Source: Lysobacteraceae bacterium (lineage in GTDB: Bacteria > Patescibacteriota > Patescibacteriia > JAACEG01). Taken from it: a stretch of DNA of 12,155 nucleotides. The notes under the pieces are model-generated. The model did no database searches. It was given only the letters and a program-made list of their open reading frames with translations, and was not told the origin of the DNA. The position numbers and the translations under genes are program-made. The stretch is from NCBI GenBank assembly GCA_011682665.1, contig JAACEG010000021.1:1-12155 (forward strand), in the 5' to 3' direction. Shown here piece by piece: positions 1 to 7,036 of this stretch (position 1 is its first letter; the number at the start of each line of letters is the position of its first letter).

Positions 1-846
1 GATAACCAAGCAATTTATTTAGGGACAGAAAGAAGTGGGATATATTTTACTTATGATGGCGGTATTAGATGGAATAAAATAAAATCATTTCCTGACGGGA
101 AAGTTTATTCTATTAAAGTTGATCCTAAAAATAAGTGCGTAATTTATGCGACCTTTAAAAATTCAATAAAGAAGACAATTGACTGTGGGAGAACATGGAA
201 AACTGTTTTTGTTGATAATAATACTAAACTTTCAATTACGACTTTATCTATTGATCCAAATAATACAAATATAATTTATGCGGGAACATCAAAAGGAGTA
301 ATCCATAAGAGTTTTGACAGAGGGAATACTTGGAGTACTCCTTTTTATAAGATAGGTGATTTTATTATGAAGTTTTTAATTGATAAACATAACTCTAATA
401 TAATTTATTTAGCAACTAAAAAAAAGGGAATATTCAAAACAGATAACGCTGGCGTTGATTGGAGCGATATTAATAGTAGTTTGAAGAAATTTAAAGGTTA
501 TAATGATTATAGGGATATGTTTTTTAATGTTTCAAAAAAAGACAGCTTGATTTTGGTTTGCAAATATGGTTTGCTTAAAACAGAAGATGGAGGAATTAGC
601 TGGACGTCTCTTCCGCTTTTAACAAGCCCGGGAAAGGCGGATATTAAAGTGGCATTATTTGATTCAAAAAATGATTCCATCGTTTATTATGCTACTAAAA
701 CAACATTTTATAAAACAATTAATAATGGGAGCGACTGGACAACTATGAAAATGTTTTCTTCAAAAACTCCGACTTGTATGATAAGCGATCCGGAAAATTC
801 ATCTATTATATATATAGGCTTTAATTGCCCAACATCAAAAAAATAA
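1..846 (+). CDS. Asp-box (BNR-repeat) beta-propeller protein, 3' part
   Basis: The reading frame is open from the first base of the window to the TAA at 844-846, giving 281 visible residues; the true start lies outside. Six Asp-box motifs (S/T-x-D/N-x-G-x-x-W) are visible at residues 17-24 (TYDGGIRW), 59-66 (TIDCGRTW), 104-111 (SFDRGNTW), 147-154 (TDNAGVDW), 194-201 (TEDGGISW) and 239-246 (TINNGSDW). They recur every 42-47 residues, as expected for one motif per propeller blade. Each is preceded by an IIYxGT/IYYAT-like strand. This is the pattern of the sortilin/Ycf48/BNR sialidase-like superfamily. In bacteria such proteins are often secreted or lipid-anchored, but the N-terminus that would show this is missing. 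No catalytic residues of a sialidase can be identified, so the function is unknown; a binding or scaffold role is a guess. Confidence 0.85.
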   Translation, partial: DNQAIYLGTERSGIYFTYDGGIRWNKIKSFPDGKVYSIKVDPKNKCVIYATFKNSIKKTIDCGRTWKTVFVDNNTKLSITTLSIDPNNTNIIYAGTSKGVIHKSFDRGNTWSTPFYKIGDFIMKFLIDKHNSNIIYLATKKKGIFKTDNAGVDWSDINSSLKKFKGYNDYRDMFFNVSKKDSLILVCKYGLLKTEDGGISWTSLPLLTSPGKADIKVALFDSKNDSIVYYATKTTFYKTINNGSDWTTMKMFSSKTPTCMISDPENSSIIYIGFNCPTSKK

Positions 847-885
847 TTTTATTACCTTGAATTAGGAAATATCAATTTTTGCTCT

Positions 886-920
886 GTCATTTCACTTTGC
901 TTTATTCCTCGTAATGACGG
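886..920. repeat. Short copy of the GTCATT...AATGAC palindromic repeat
   Basis: GTCATT at 886-891 is answered by AATGAC at 913-918. Read on the - strand, the unit begins CGTCATTACGAGGAATAAAG and resembles the longer element at 9835-9936 (CGTCATTGCGAGAAGGAACG). It lies between the Asp-box gene and frr. It is probably a shortened or decayed member of the same dispersed family. Confidence 0.55.
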
Positions 921-947
921 ATTTATTTATTTCGTAATTTAAAGTTA

Positions 948-965
948 TTATATTTTAAAATATAA
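948..965. repeat. Perfect 18-bp A/T palindrome just before frr
   Basis: The stretch is a perfect palindrome made only of A and T (arms TTATATTTT and AAAATATAA), ending 4 nt before the frr start codon. It could be promoter DNA, a small leader hairpin or chance in AT-rich sequence. A similar 24-bp palindrome lies upstream of glmS. Confidence 0.4.
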
Positions 966-969
966 ATTT

Positions 970-1515
970 ATGTTAGAAGATTATAAAGAAAAATTTGAAA
1001 AAGAATTAACTTATTTAAAGGAAGAATTATCCAGAATAAGAACAGGCCGAGCAACAGTTTCTCTTTTGGATAATATTATAGTTGAGGCTTATGAAGAAAA
1101 AACGCCTTTACCGCAATTAGCGACGATTACAATTCCTGAACCGCGAAGCATAATCATTCAGCCATGGGATAAAACTATCATAAAGGAAGTTGAAAAAGCA
1201 TTAGCGAATTCTGATTTAGGGTTAAGCGTTAAAAATGAAGGAAATTTTTTAAGAGCGGTTTTACCACTATTAACTGAAGAAAACAGAGAAAAATTAGTTA
1301 AGGTTTTAAAAGAGAAAGTTGAAAAATCAAGAATCGCTATGCGTTTAATTAGAGATAATGCGAAAGAAAGAATAATTGATATGGAAAATAATAAGGAAAT
1401 TACTGAGGATGAGAAATATAAAAATATAGAAAATTTAGATATTCAAATTAAGGAATATAATAGAAAGATAGAAGAAATAGCAGAGGCGAAAGAAAAAAAA
1501 ATAATGACAATATAA
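970..1515 (+). CDS. frr: Ribosome recycling factor
   Basis: This 181-residue protein (the usual length is about 185) splits post-termination 70S ribosomes together with EF-G and acts in the cytoplasm. Family signatures are clear: RTGRATVSLLDNI near residue 24, TPLPQLATITIPEPRSIIIQ in the beta-rich domain II, PWDKTIIKEVEKAL, SDLGLSVKNEG, and LTEENREKLVK leading into the long C-terminal helix. Domain I is a helical bundle formed by about residues 1-28 and 103-181; domain II is in between. There is no Shine-Dalgarno motif before the ATG, only A/T-rich DNA. rseP follows after a repeat-filled gap. An frr-rseP neighbourhood is common in bacteria, although uppS, cdsA and dxr, often found between them, are absent here. 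Confidence 0.97.
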   Translation: MLEDYKEKFEKELTYLKEELSRIRTGRATVSLLDNIIVEAYEEKTPLPQLATITIPEPRSIIIQPWDKTIIKEVEKALANSDLGLSVKNEGNFLRAVLPLLTEENREKLVKVLKEKVEKSRIAMRLIRDNAKERIIDMENNKEITEDEKYKNIENLDIQIKEYNRKIEEIAEAKEKKIMTI

Positions 1516-1527
1516 TTTCATTTGAAG

Positions 1528-1651
1528 TACCCCCTCTAACTCCCCCTACAAGGGGGAGAATTATAAAATAAAATTCCTCCCCTATATAGGGGAAGTTAGA
1601 AGAGTAAGGATAACGTTTTCCTCCCCTATTTAGGGGAGGTTAGGTGGGGTA
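1528..1651. repeat. GC-rich palindromic repeat, TACCCC/GGGGTA family, copy 1
   Basis: The unit is 124 bp and begins TACCCCCTCTAACTCCCCC and ends GGGGAGGTTAGGTGGGGTA, so its ends are imperfect inverted repeats. Next to each end sits a hairpin (CTCCCCCTACAAGGGGGAG; CCTCCCCTATTTAGGGGAGG), with a third similar hairpin in the middle (near 1577-1597). It fills most of the frr-rseP gap. Related copies lie at 3878-3952, 6785-6897 and 6911-7012. No coding capacity is seen, and it stands out from its A/T-rich surroundings. It looks like a non-autonomous dispersed repeat; its hairpins could also attenuate or end transcription. Confidence 0.8.
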
Positions 1652-1683
1652 AAATTATTTATTAATTTTTTTAAGATTAAATT

Positions 1684-2853
1684 ATGTTTTTAACAACTAT
1701 AGTATTTATAGCAATTTTAGGAGTGCTTGTACTTGCTCATGAATTTGGGCATTTTATCATAGCGCGAAAAATGGGAGTCAAAGTTGATGAATTTGCCATA
1801 GGTTTTCCGCCAAGGATTTTTGGAATTTATAAAAATCGCGCAGGAAAATGGATAAAAGTCTTTGGCAATAAAAAGGTTGAAGATGTCCCGACAACACTTT
1901 ACGCCTTACATTTAATTCCTTTAGGGGGGTTTTGTAAAATTAAAGGTGAAGATGGAGAAAAATCAGTTGATGAGGATAGTTTTGTTAATAAAAAAATTTG
2001 GCAGAAATCTTCAATATTAGTAGCTGGAGTAACAATGAATTTTTTATTATGCGCCATTTTATTTTCTATTGGTTTTATGATCGGTCTTCCGCAAGCCGTT
2101 GATAGCTCAGCGCATAAAGTTTTATCAGTAAAGAATACAGAAGTCCAAATAATTTCAATTGCTGAAAATTCTCCAGCGCAAAAAAATGATATCAAGTTTG
2201 GTGATGTTATTCTTTCTGTCAATGGGAACAAAGTGAATAGCGCTAAACAAGCCAGTGAATTTATTTCTAAAAATGGGAGCAAAGAAATAATTTTGAAAAT
2301 AAAGAGAAATAATCAGGAAATGGAAAAAAAGATAATTCCCAAGAAAATCAACGATAGCGAAAAAGCAAAAATTGGGGTGGCCATGGTTGATGAGGGGATA
2401 GTCTCTTATCCGTTTTTAAAATCTATTTATATGGGCTTTGCGACAACCATTAAATTAACAAAAACAATTACAGTAACATTTTATAATATAATTATTGATT
2501 GGGCGACTGGCAAGAAAATAGATACTGATGTGGCCGGGCCTGTTGGAATTGCTGTCTTAACAGGGCAGATGGTTAATATGGGATTTATTTATGTCTTGGA
2601 ATTTGCCGCTCTTCTTTCTCTTAATTTAGCAATAATAAATATTTTGCCAATTCCAGCGCTTGATGGAGGACGTTTGTTATTTTTAGCTTTTGAAAAAATT
2701 CGCGGGCGCGCGATGAGTATTAAATTAGAAAATACTTTAAATAATACTGGTTTTACTTTTTTAATACTTTTGGTAATTTTAGTAACTGTTCGCGATTTTG
2801 CGCGATTGGATTTTTTTGCTGGTTTGTGGGGAAAAATTTCAGGATTATTTTAA
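1684..2853 (+). CDS. rseP: RseP-type site-2 intramembrane zinc metalloprotease
   Basis: This 389-residue M50 family membrane protease has a usual length for its family. The zinc motif HEFGH is at residues 19-23 (H19, E20, H23) within the first membrane helix. The second zinc-site motif, LDG, is at residues 326-328 (D327) in NILPIPALDGGRL. A PLGGF loop follows the first helix. A single PDZ domain lies at about residues 153-220 (SIAENSPAQKNDIKFGD). Other membrane helices are near 107-130, in 295-345 and near 355-375. Family members cut transmembrane segments of anti-sigma factors or remnant signal peptides; the substrate here cannot be told. No Shine-Dalgarno motif precedes the ATG. The CNNM-like gene starts 11 nt after the stop, suggesting co-transcription. 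Confidence 0.95.
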   Translation: MFLTTIVFIAILGVLVLAHEFGHFIIARKMGVKVDEFAIGFPPRIFGIYKNRAGKWIKVFGNKKVEDVPTTLYALHLIPLGGFCKIKGEDGEKSVDEDSFVNKKIWQKSSILVAGVTMNFLLCAILFSIGFMIGLPQAVDSSAHKVLSVKNTEVQIISIAENSPAQKNDIKFGDVILSVNGNKVNSAKQASEFISKNGSKEIILKIKRNNQEMEKKIIPKKINDSEKAKIGVAMVDEGIVSYPFLKSIYMGFATTIKLTKTITVTFYNIIIDWATGKKIDTDVAGPVGIAVLTGQMVNMGFIYVLEFAALLSLNLAIINILPIPALDGGRLLFLAFEKIRGRAMSIKLENTLNNTGFTFLILLVILVTVRDFARLDFFAGLWGKISGLF

Positions 2854-2864
2854 TTAATTAATTT

Positions 2865-3869
2865 ATGTCAATAACAATAATCATCATCCTTGTTCTTTTT
2901 GGTTCAGCTCTTTTTTCCGGAATTGAAGTCGCTTTATTTTCTATTCCAATAGGAAAAGTAATGGCATTAGCAAAGCAAAAAAAAGCGGGAGCTAAATCGC
3001 TTTTGGAAATAAAGAAAAAAATTAGCCGTCCTATAACAGTAATTGTAATTTTTAATAATATAGTCAATATAGTCGGCAGTATTTTAGTAGGGGTAGCAGT
3101 CAGTAAAAGCTTAGGGGACGCTTGGCTTGGGATAATATCCGCCTTATTTATTTTTTTAGTAATTATTTTTGGCGAGATTATTCCTAAAAGCATTGGCGAA
3201 AATCACGCAGAAAAAATTGGTTTGATAACAGCTAAACCAATACTTATCGCGACAAAAATTTTTACTCCAATTGTTTGGTTGTTTGAAAAAATAACCAAAA
3301 AATTTAGCTCAAAAAAGACAACTATTTCTGAAGATGAAATTAAAATTTTAAGTCATATTGGACGAGCAGAAGGAACTATTGAAAAAGACGAACAAGAAAT
3401 TATTCAAAATGTTTTTTCTATGAACGATCTTTGCGCGAGAGATATAATGACTCCAAGATCAGTAATGATAGCTTTTGACTCTACTAAAGCATTAAGTGAA
3501 TTAAAGGATAAGATTTATAATTCCCCTCATTCACGAGTTCCTATTTTTAAAAAAGATAATAATAATATTATTGGGGTTTGTTTTATTAAAGAACTTCTGG
3601 TTGCCTTAGCAAAAGATGAAATAAATAAAAAAGTTTTTGAATTCAAACATCAAGCGATTATGGTCTCTGATAAAGTTAAGGTAGATTATTTATTAATGCT
3701 TTTTCAAAAAAAGAAATCTCATCTAGCAATTGTTAAGGATAAATTTGGGACTGTTTTAGGTGTAATTACTTTAGAAGATGTCTTGGAGCAATTAGTTGGC
3801 GAGATTGTTGATGAAACCGATGAAGCAACTGATTTACGTGAAGAAGCTAAAAAGAAACTAGTAACATAA
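2865..3869 (+). CDS. CNNM/CorC-like membrane protein (DUF21 + two CBS domains)
   Basis: The 334-residue protein has the DUF21 (CNNM) transmembrane domain at about residues 1-140, opening with a hydrophobic helix followed by GSALFSGIEVALFS. Then come two CBS domains, about 193-250 (starting ARDIMTPRSVM) and 257-312 (FGTVLGVITLEDVLEQLVGEI). This is the 'hemolysin C/CorC' family; characterised members are linked to Mg2+ (or Co2+) export, with CBS domains sensing Mg-ATP. The C-terminal CorC_HlyC domain of many 420-450-residue homologues is missing; the protein ends shortly after the second CBS domain. Because the stop is followed directly by a repeat (from 3878), the tail may have been lost, but short forms are also known. 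It follows rseP by 11 nt, probably in one operon. Confidence 0.9.
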   Translation: MSITIIIILVLFGSALFSGIEVALFSIPIGKVMALAKQKKAGAKSLLEIKKKISRPITVIVIFNNIVNIVGSILVGVAVSKSLGDAWLGIISALFIFLVIIFGEIIPKSIGENHAEKIGLITAKPILIATKIFTPIVWLFEKITKKFSSKKTTISEDEIKILSHIGRAEGTIEKDEQEIIQNVFSMNDLCARDIMTPRSVMIAFDSTKALSELKDKIYNSPHSRVPIFKKDNNNIIGVCFIKELLVALAKDEINKKVFEFKHQAIMVSDKVKVDYLLMLFQKKKSHLAIVKDKFGTVLGVITLEDVLEQLVGEIVDETDEATDLREEAKKKLVT

Positions 3870-3877
3870 TTTCAATT

Positions 3878-3952
3878 CTCCCCCTTTTAGGGGGAGTTGG
3901 AAGGGGTATTATATATATTTTACCCCACCAACCTCCCCTATAATAGGGGAGG
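3878..3952. repeat. TACCCC/GGGGTA family repeat with halves facing inward, copy 2
   Basis: This 75-bp unit has a first half with hairpin CTCCCCCTTTTAGGGGGAG then TTGGAAGGGGTA (3878-3908), and a second half TACCCCACCAACCTCCCC with a hairpin ending GGGGAGG (3921-3952). The same half-units occur in copy 1, but here GGGGTA ends face each other, whereas in copies 1, 3 and 4 they face outward. It fills the gap between the CNNM-like gene and the first permease. The two GC-rich hairpins could act as a bidirectional terminator. Confidence 0.75.
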
Positions 3953-3968
3953 AATTTAAATTAGAAGT

Positions 3969-5237
3969 ATGTCTTTTTTAAATTTTTTATTAAAATTTAA
4001 GCAATTTTTATCAATATCTGCTTTTGGGCTTCTTAGTAATAAACTAAGAAGTTTTTTAACAATGTTGGGAATCATTATTGGAGTGGCTGCGGTAATTATT
4101 ATTATGTCTGTCGGAGCTGGCGCGCAAAGTTTGATTTTTGCGCAAGTTAAAAGTTTGGGGACAAACATTATTGGAATTTTACCTGGAAAATCTGAAAAAA
4201 ATTCTCCGCCTTCATCAGCAATGGGAATTGTGATAACAACTCTTACTTACAAAGACGCTATGGCCTTGAAAAATAAAAAGAATATTCCTAATTTAGTTAA
4301 TGTAGTCGCATATTCAAAAGGAGTAGCTCCAATTTCGTGGAAGAATCAAAGTGTCAATACTAATGTATCAGGAGTTTCAGACGGATTTATGGATGTTGAA
4401 GGAGGAGAATTAAAAGAAGGCAGATTTTTAAATAAAGCGGAAGAAAAAGGATTGGGGCGTGTAGTTATTTTAGGATCAGATATTAAAAAAGAATTATTCG
4501 GAGATTCTGAGGCTTTGGGTAAAAAAATTAAAATTAAAAGATTGAGTTTTGAAGTTATTGGCGTTATGAAAGAAAGAGGAACAGTTGCTTTTCAAGATTA
4601 TGATAATCAAGTTTTTATTCCTGTTTCTACAATGCAAAAATTAATTTTAGGTGTAAAACATATTGGATTAATTCGCGCTAAAGTTGATAAACAAGAAAAT
4701 ATTGATATAGCTATTTCTGATATTCAACGAGTTTTAAGAGAACGTCATAATATAACAGATAAAAGCGGAGATCAAGACGATTTTACAGTTAGAAGTAGTG
4801 CTCAAGCTTTAGAGATTATAACTGTTATCACAGATAGTTTGAATTTTTTTTTGGCCGCTATGGCGATGTTATCTTTAATTGTCGGCGGAATAGGAATAAT
4901 GAATACTATGTTGATTTCTGTTAATGAACGAACAAGAGAAATAGGTTTGCGCAAAGCAATAGGCGCTAATAATTTTAATATTTTGAATCAATTTTTGATA
5001 GAATCAGTTTTTTTAACTTTAGTTGGAGGGATTATTGGAATAATAGTTGGTATTATTGTATCTTATTTAATATCATTTGGAGCAAATTTATTAGGATATA
5101 ATTGGGATTTTATTATTTCTTTTTATTCTATCATCGCTGGAATTTTAATTGCTGTTTTAGTTGGTCTTATTTTTGGTATTTATCCAGCAAAAAAAGCCGC
5201 TGGCTTATCGCCGATAGAAGCGCTAAGGTATGAATAA
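3969..5237 (+). CDS. ABC transporter permease, MacB/FtsX type (first of a tandem pair)
   Basis: The 422-residue protein has the MacB permease layout: a cytoplasmic N-terminus with NKLRSFLTMLGIIIGV leading into membrane helix 1 (about 33-52), a large extracytoplasmic MacB_PCD-like domain (about 55-280), then three C-terminal helices (about 287-315, 340-368, 380-403). The signatures NERTREIGLRKAIGA after helix 2 and YPAKKAAGLSPIEALRYE at the C-terminus are typical. Such permeases work as dimers with a separate or fused ATPase to drive mechanotransmission or export (macrolides, peptides, lipoproteins). No ATPase or membrane-fusion partner is encoded in this window, so the substrate is unknown. 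The neighbour at 5385 is a paralogue. A GGGGAGG stretch lies about 16 nt before the ATG but belongs to the repeat and is too far to be a normal ribosome site. Confidence 0.92.
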   Translation: MSFLNFLLKFKQFLSISAFGLLSNKLRSFLTMLGIIIGVAAVIIIMSVGAGAQSLIFAQVKSLGTNIIGILPGKSEKNSPPSSAMGIVITTLTYKDAMALKNKKNIPNLVNVVAYSKGVAPISWKNQSVNTNVSGVSDGFMDVEGGELKEGRFLNKAEEKGLGRVVILGSDIKKELFGDSEALGKKIKIKRLSFEVIGVMKERGTVAFQDYDNQVFIPVSTMQKLILGVKHIGLIRAKVDKQENIDIAISDIQRVLRERHNITDKSGDQDDFTVRSSAQALEIITVITDSLNFFLAAMAMLSLIVGGIGIMNTMLISVNERTREIGLRKAIGANNFNILNQFLIESVFLTLVGGIIGIIVGIIVSYLISFGANLLGYNWDFIISFYSIIAGILIAVLVGLIFGIYPAKKAAGLSPIEALRYE

Positions 5238-5238
5238 T

Positions 5239-5384
5239 AAAATGAAAAAGTAAAATTGAAAAATGAAAAAGGACAAGGAAAAATTTAAAATTAAATAAAA
5301 AATAAATTTAAATAAATACAAATCAGATTTTTTATTTTTTAGTTGCAGTTTTTATTTTTTCATTTTTAGTTTTTAATTTGAATT
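5239..5384. repeat. A/T-rich imperfect inverted repeat between the two permease genes
   Basis: The 147-nt gap has almost only A and a few G/C on its left side (AAAATGAAAAAGTAAAATTG near 5239-5258) and mostly T on its right side (TTTTTTCATTTTTAGTTTTT near 5355-5375). The right side read in reverse complement gives AAAAACTAAAAATGAAAAAA, matching the left arm loosely. It may be a low-complexity fold-back repeat or a terminator-like hairpin between the genes. No open frame or promoter stands out. Confidence 0.4.
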
Positions 5385-6647
5385 ATGTTTTCTATTTTTA
5401 AAATAGCTATTACAGGCCTAAAAGCTAATAAAACAAGAACAATATTAACAACATTGGGAATTGTAATTGGCATTTCCGCTATTATTATAGTTATGAGCGC
5501 GGGTGATGGCATAAGAGGGTTAATTTTAGGGCAAATAGAAAGTTTTGGCACGGATATAATTGAAACAGAAGTTAAAGTTCCTTCTACTAAAAAAGGAGAA
5601 AGCGAAATGTCCGCTGATATTCAAAGCGGCGCCTCAATGGCAACCGGGGTGACAATAAACACCTTAAAACTTAAAGATATGAAAGATATAGATGAATTAG
5701 AAAATGTTGAAATGTCTTATGCAGGAATTTTAGGGCAAGAGCAGGTGAACTATGGTAGTGAACTTCGTAAGGCTTTTCTTCTCGGAGTTAGTTCTACTTA
5801 TATTGATATTGATAAAAGCGAAGTTGATTATGGCCGATTTTATACTGATAACGAAGAAAAGTCACTTGCGCAAGTAGCTGTTTTAGGTTCAGAAATTAAA
5901 GAGAAATTATTTGGAGAACACAATCCTCTTGGGAAAAATATAAAAATTAGGGGAAAAAATTTTAAAGTAATTGGAGTGATTAAAAAACGCGGAGCAGTGA
6001 GTGTGATGAATTTTGACGATTATATTTATATTCCGGTCAGAACAGCTCAGAAGAAATTACTTGGTGTTGATTATGTTTTATATATGATACATAAAATAAA
6101 AGATATTTCCCTTTCAAATGAAACAGCTGAAGATATAAAATATATTTTAAGAAATAATCATAATATAATTAATCCAGACAAAGATGATTTTAGAGTAACA
6201 ACTATGGAAGAAATGATGGAGATGATGAATGTTGTTACAAACGCTATTACCCTACTTTTATTAGCGATTGTTTCTATATCTTTGATTGTTGGTGGAGTAG
6301 GAATAATGAATACAATGTTAGTAACAGTCAGCGAACGTACTCAAGAAGTAGGCTTAAGAAAAGCAGTTGGCGCTAGTAATTCGGATATTTTAAAGCAATT
6401 TTTAATAGAGTCTGTAATCATAACTTTAATAGGCGCAACAATAGGTATTATTTTAGGAATAGTTGTTTCTTATTTAATTGCTTTAATCGCTAAAACATAT
6501 TTTAATATTGATTGGCATTTTATAATTAGTTGGCTTTCTATTATTATTGCTTTAATTTTTGCTTTTATTTTAGGATTGGGCTTTGGAATTTATCCAGCGA
6601 AAAAAGCGGCAAAACTGCATCCGATTGAGGCAATGCGAGAAGAATAA
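5385..6647 (+). CDS. ABC transporter permease, MacB/FtsX type (second of a tandem pair)
   Basis: This 420-residue paralogue of the protein at 3969-5237 aligns with it along its length: NKTRTILTTLGIVIGISAII (helix 1, about 16-40), a MacB_PCD-like extracytoplasmic domain with LGSEIKEKLFGEHNPLGKNI, helix 2 with SLIVGGVGIMNTMLV, the SERTQEVGLRKAVGASNSDI loop, two more helices, and the C-terminal YPAKKAAKLHPIEAMREE. The pair probably forms a heterodimeric permease or two related transporters that arose by tandem duplication; the divergence suggests an old event. There is no ATP-binding subunit in the window. The gene starts after a 147-nt A/T-rich inverted repeat and has no Shine-Dalgarno motif. 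Confidence 0.92.
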   Translation: MFSIFKIAITGLKANKTRTILTTLGIVIGISAIIIVMSAGDGIRGLILGQIESFGTDIIETEVKVPSTKKGESEMSADIQSGASMATGVTINTLKLKDMKDIDELENVEMSYAGILGQEQVNYGSELRKAFLLGVSSTYIDIDKSEVDYGRFYTDNEEKSLAQVAVLGSEIKEKLFGEHNPLGKNIKIRGKNFKVIGVIKKRGAVSVMNFDDYIYIPVRTAQKKLLGVDYVLYMIHKIKDISLSNETAEDIKYILRNNHNIINPDKDDFRVTTMEEMMEMMNVVTNAITLLLLAIVSISLIVGGVGIMNTMLVTVSERTQEVGLRKAVGASNSDILKQFLIESVIITLIGATIGIILGIVVSYLIALIAKTYFNIDWHFIISWLSIIIALIFAFILGLGFGIYPAKKAAKLHPIEAMREE

Positions 6648-6649
6648 AA

Positions 6650-6690
6650 AATAAAAATTTTTATTCCCTACAATATGGGATCTATTTTTT
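6650..6690 (+). terminator. Possible weak terminator after the permease pair
   Basis: A perfect A/T palindrome AATAAAAATTTTTATT (6650-6665) is followed by a short TCCC/GGGA stem (6665-6680) and then a T-rich run starting at 6681. The stem is weak, but the position, 3 nt after the permease stop and before a candidate promoter, fits the end of a transcript. Confidence 0.35.
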
Positions 6691-6717
6691 TAAAAATTTT
6701 TATTATTTTTTTATTTA

Positions 6718-6726
6718 TGTTATAAT
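6718..6726 (+). promoter_or_regulatory. Candidate extended -10 promoter for the por genes
   Basis: TGTTATAAT at 6718-6726 is an exact extended -10 element (TGnTATAAT). The region 17 bp upstream is T-rich and holds no good -35. If used, it would give a leader of about 300 nt that contains the hairpin at 6747-6778 and two GC-rich repeats before porG. In such A/T-rich DNA chance TATAAT matches are frequent. Confidence 0.4.
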
Positions 6727-6746
6727 ATAAATAATTTAAAATTATA

Positions 6747-6778
6747 AATTATCAATTACGAATTAAGGATTGATAATT
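6747..6778. repeat. Hairpin with AATTATCAAT / ATTGATAATT arms
   Basis: Perfect 10-bp arms (6747-6756 and 6769-6778) enclose a 12-nt loop. The 12-mer AATTACGAATTA at 6754-6765 occurs again inside porA (9388-9399). It lies just upstream of the paired GC-rich repeats in the 389-bp gap between the permease and porG. Confidence 0.55.
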
Positions 6779-6784
6779 GTTTTA

Positions 6785-6897
6785 TACCCCCTTTAACTCC
6801 CCCTAAATAGGGGGAGAATGAAAAAACAGATTTTTCCTACAAGGGGGAGAACGAAGATAACGAATTCCTCCCCTTTTAGGGGAGGTTAGGTGGGGTA
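6785..6897. repeat. GC-rich palindromic repeat, TACCCC/GGGGTA family, copy 3
   Basis: This 113-bp unit starts TACCCCCTTTAACTCCCCC and ends GGGGAGGTTAGGTGGGGTA, with hairpins CTCCCCCTAAATAGGGGGAG and CCTCCCCTTTTAGGGGAGG next to its ends and a leftover half-hairpin (CCTACAAGGGGGAG) in the middle. Its right end is almost identical to copy 1. It is the first of two units standing head to tail before porG. Confidence 0.8.
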
Positions 6898-6910
6898 AAA
6901 TTATAAAGAA

Positions 6911-7012
6911 TACCCCTTTAACTCCCCCCTCTTAAATGGGGGGGATATAAAATAAAATTTTTTCCCTATCTAGGTCTGTCCCGTTGAACAACGGGAGGAG
7001 GATAGGCGGGGC
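6911..7012. repeat. TACCCC/GGGGTA family repeat, copy 4, with a nested hairpin
   Basis: The unit starts TACCCCTTTAACTCCCCCC, 13 bp after copy 3 ends, and finishes GGATAGGCGGGGCA, a diverged form of the usual end. Its right-hand hairpin, CCCTATCTAGG..., is interrupted by another perfect hairpin, CCCGTTGAACAACGGG (6980-6995). It ends 24 nt before the porG start. Confidence 0.7.
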
Positions 7013-7036
7013 AAAAATATTATTATAACAAAAATT

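Noticed and set aside
1899..2282. Long open frame on the - strand inside rseP, and similar - strand frames at 2858-3193, 7252-7539, 8745-8942, 9423-9656 and 10367-10753
   Set aside because: They lie antisense to well-recognised genes, and their translations show no known family or signal. They are shadows of the real frames.
6785..7012. CRISPR array, suggested by repeated GC-rich units
   Set aside because: Units are self-complementary, differ in length, and lack uniform spacers; no cas gene is present.
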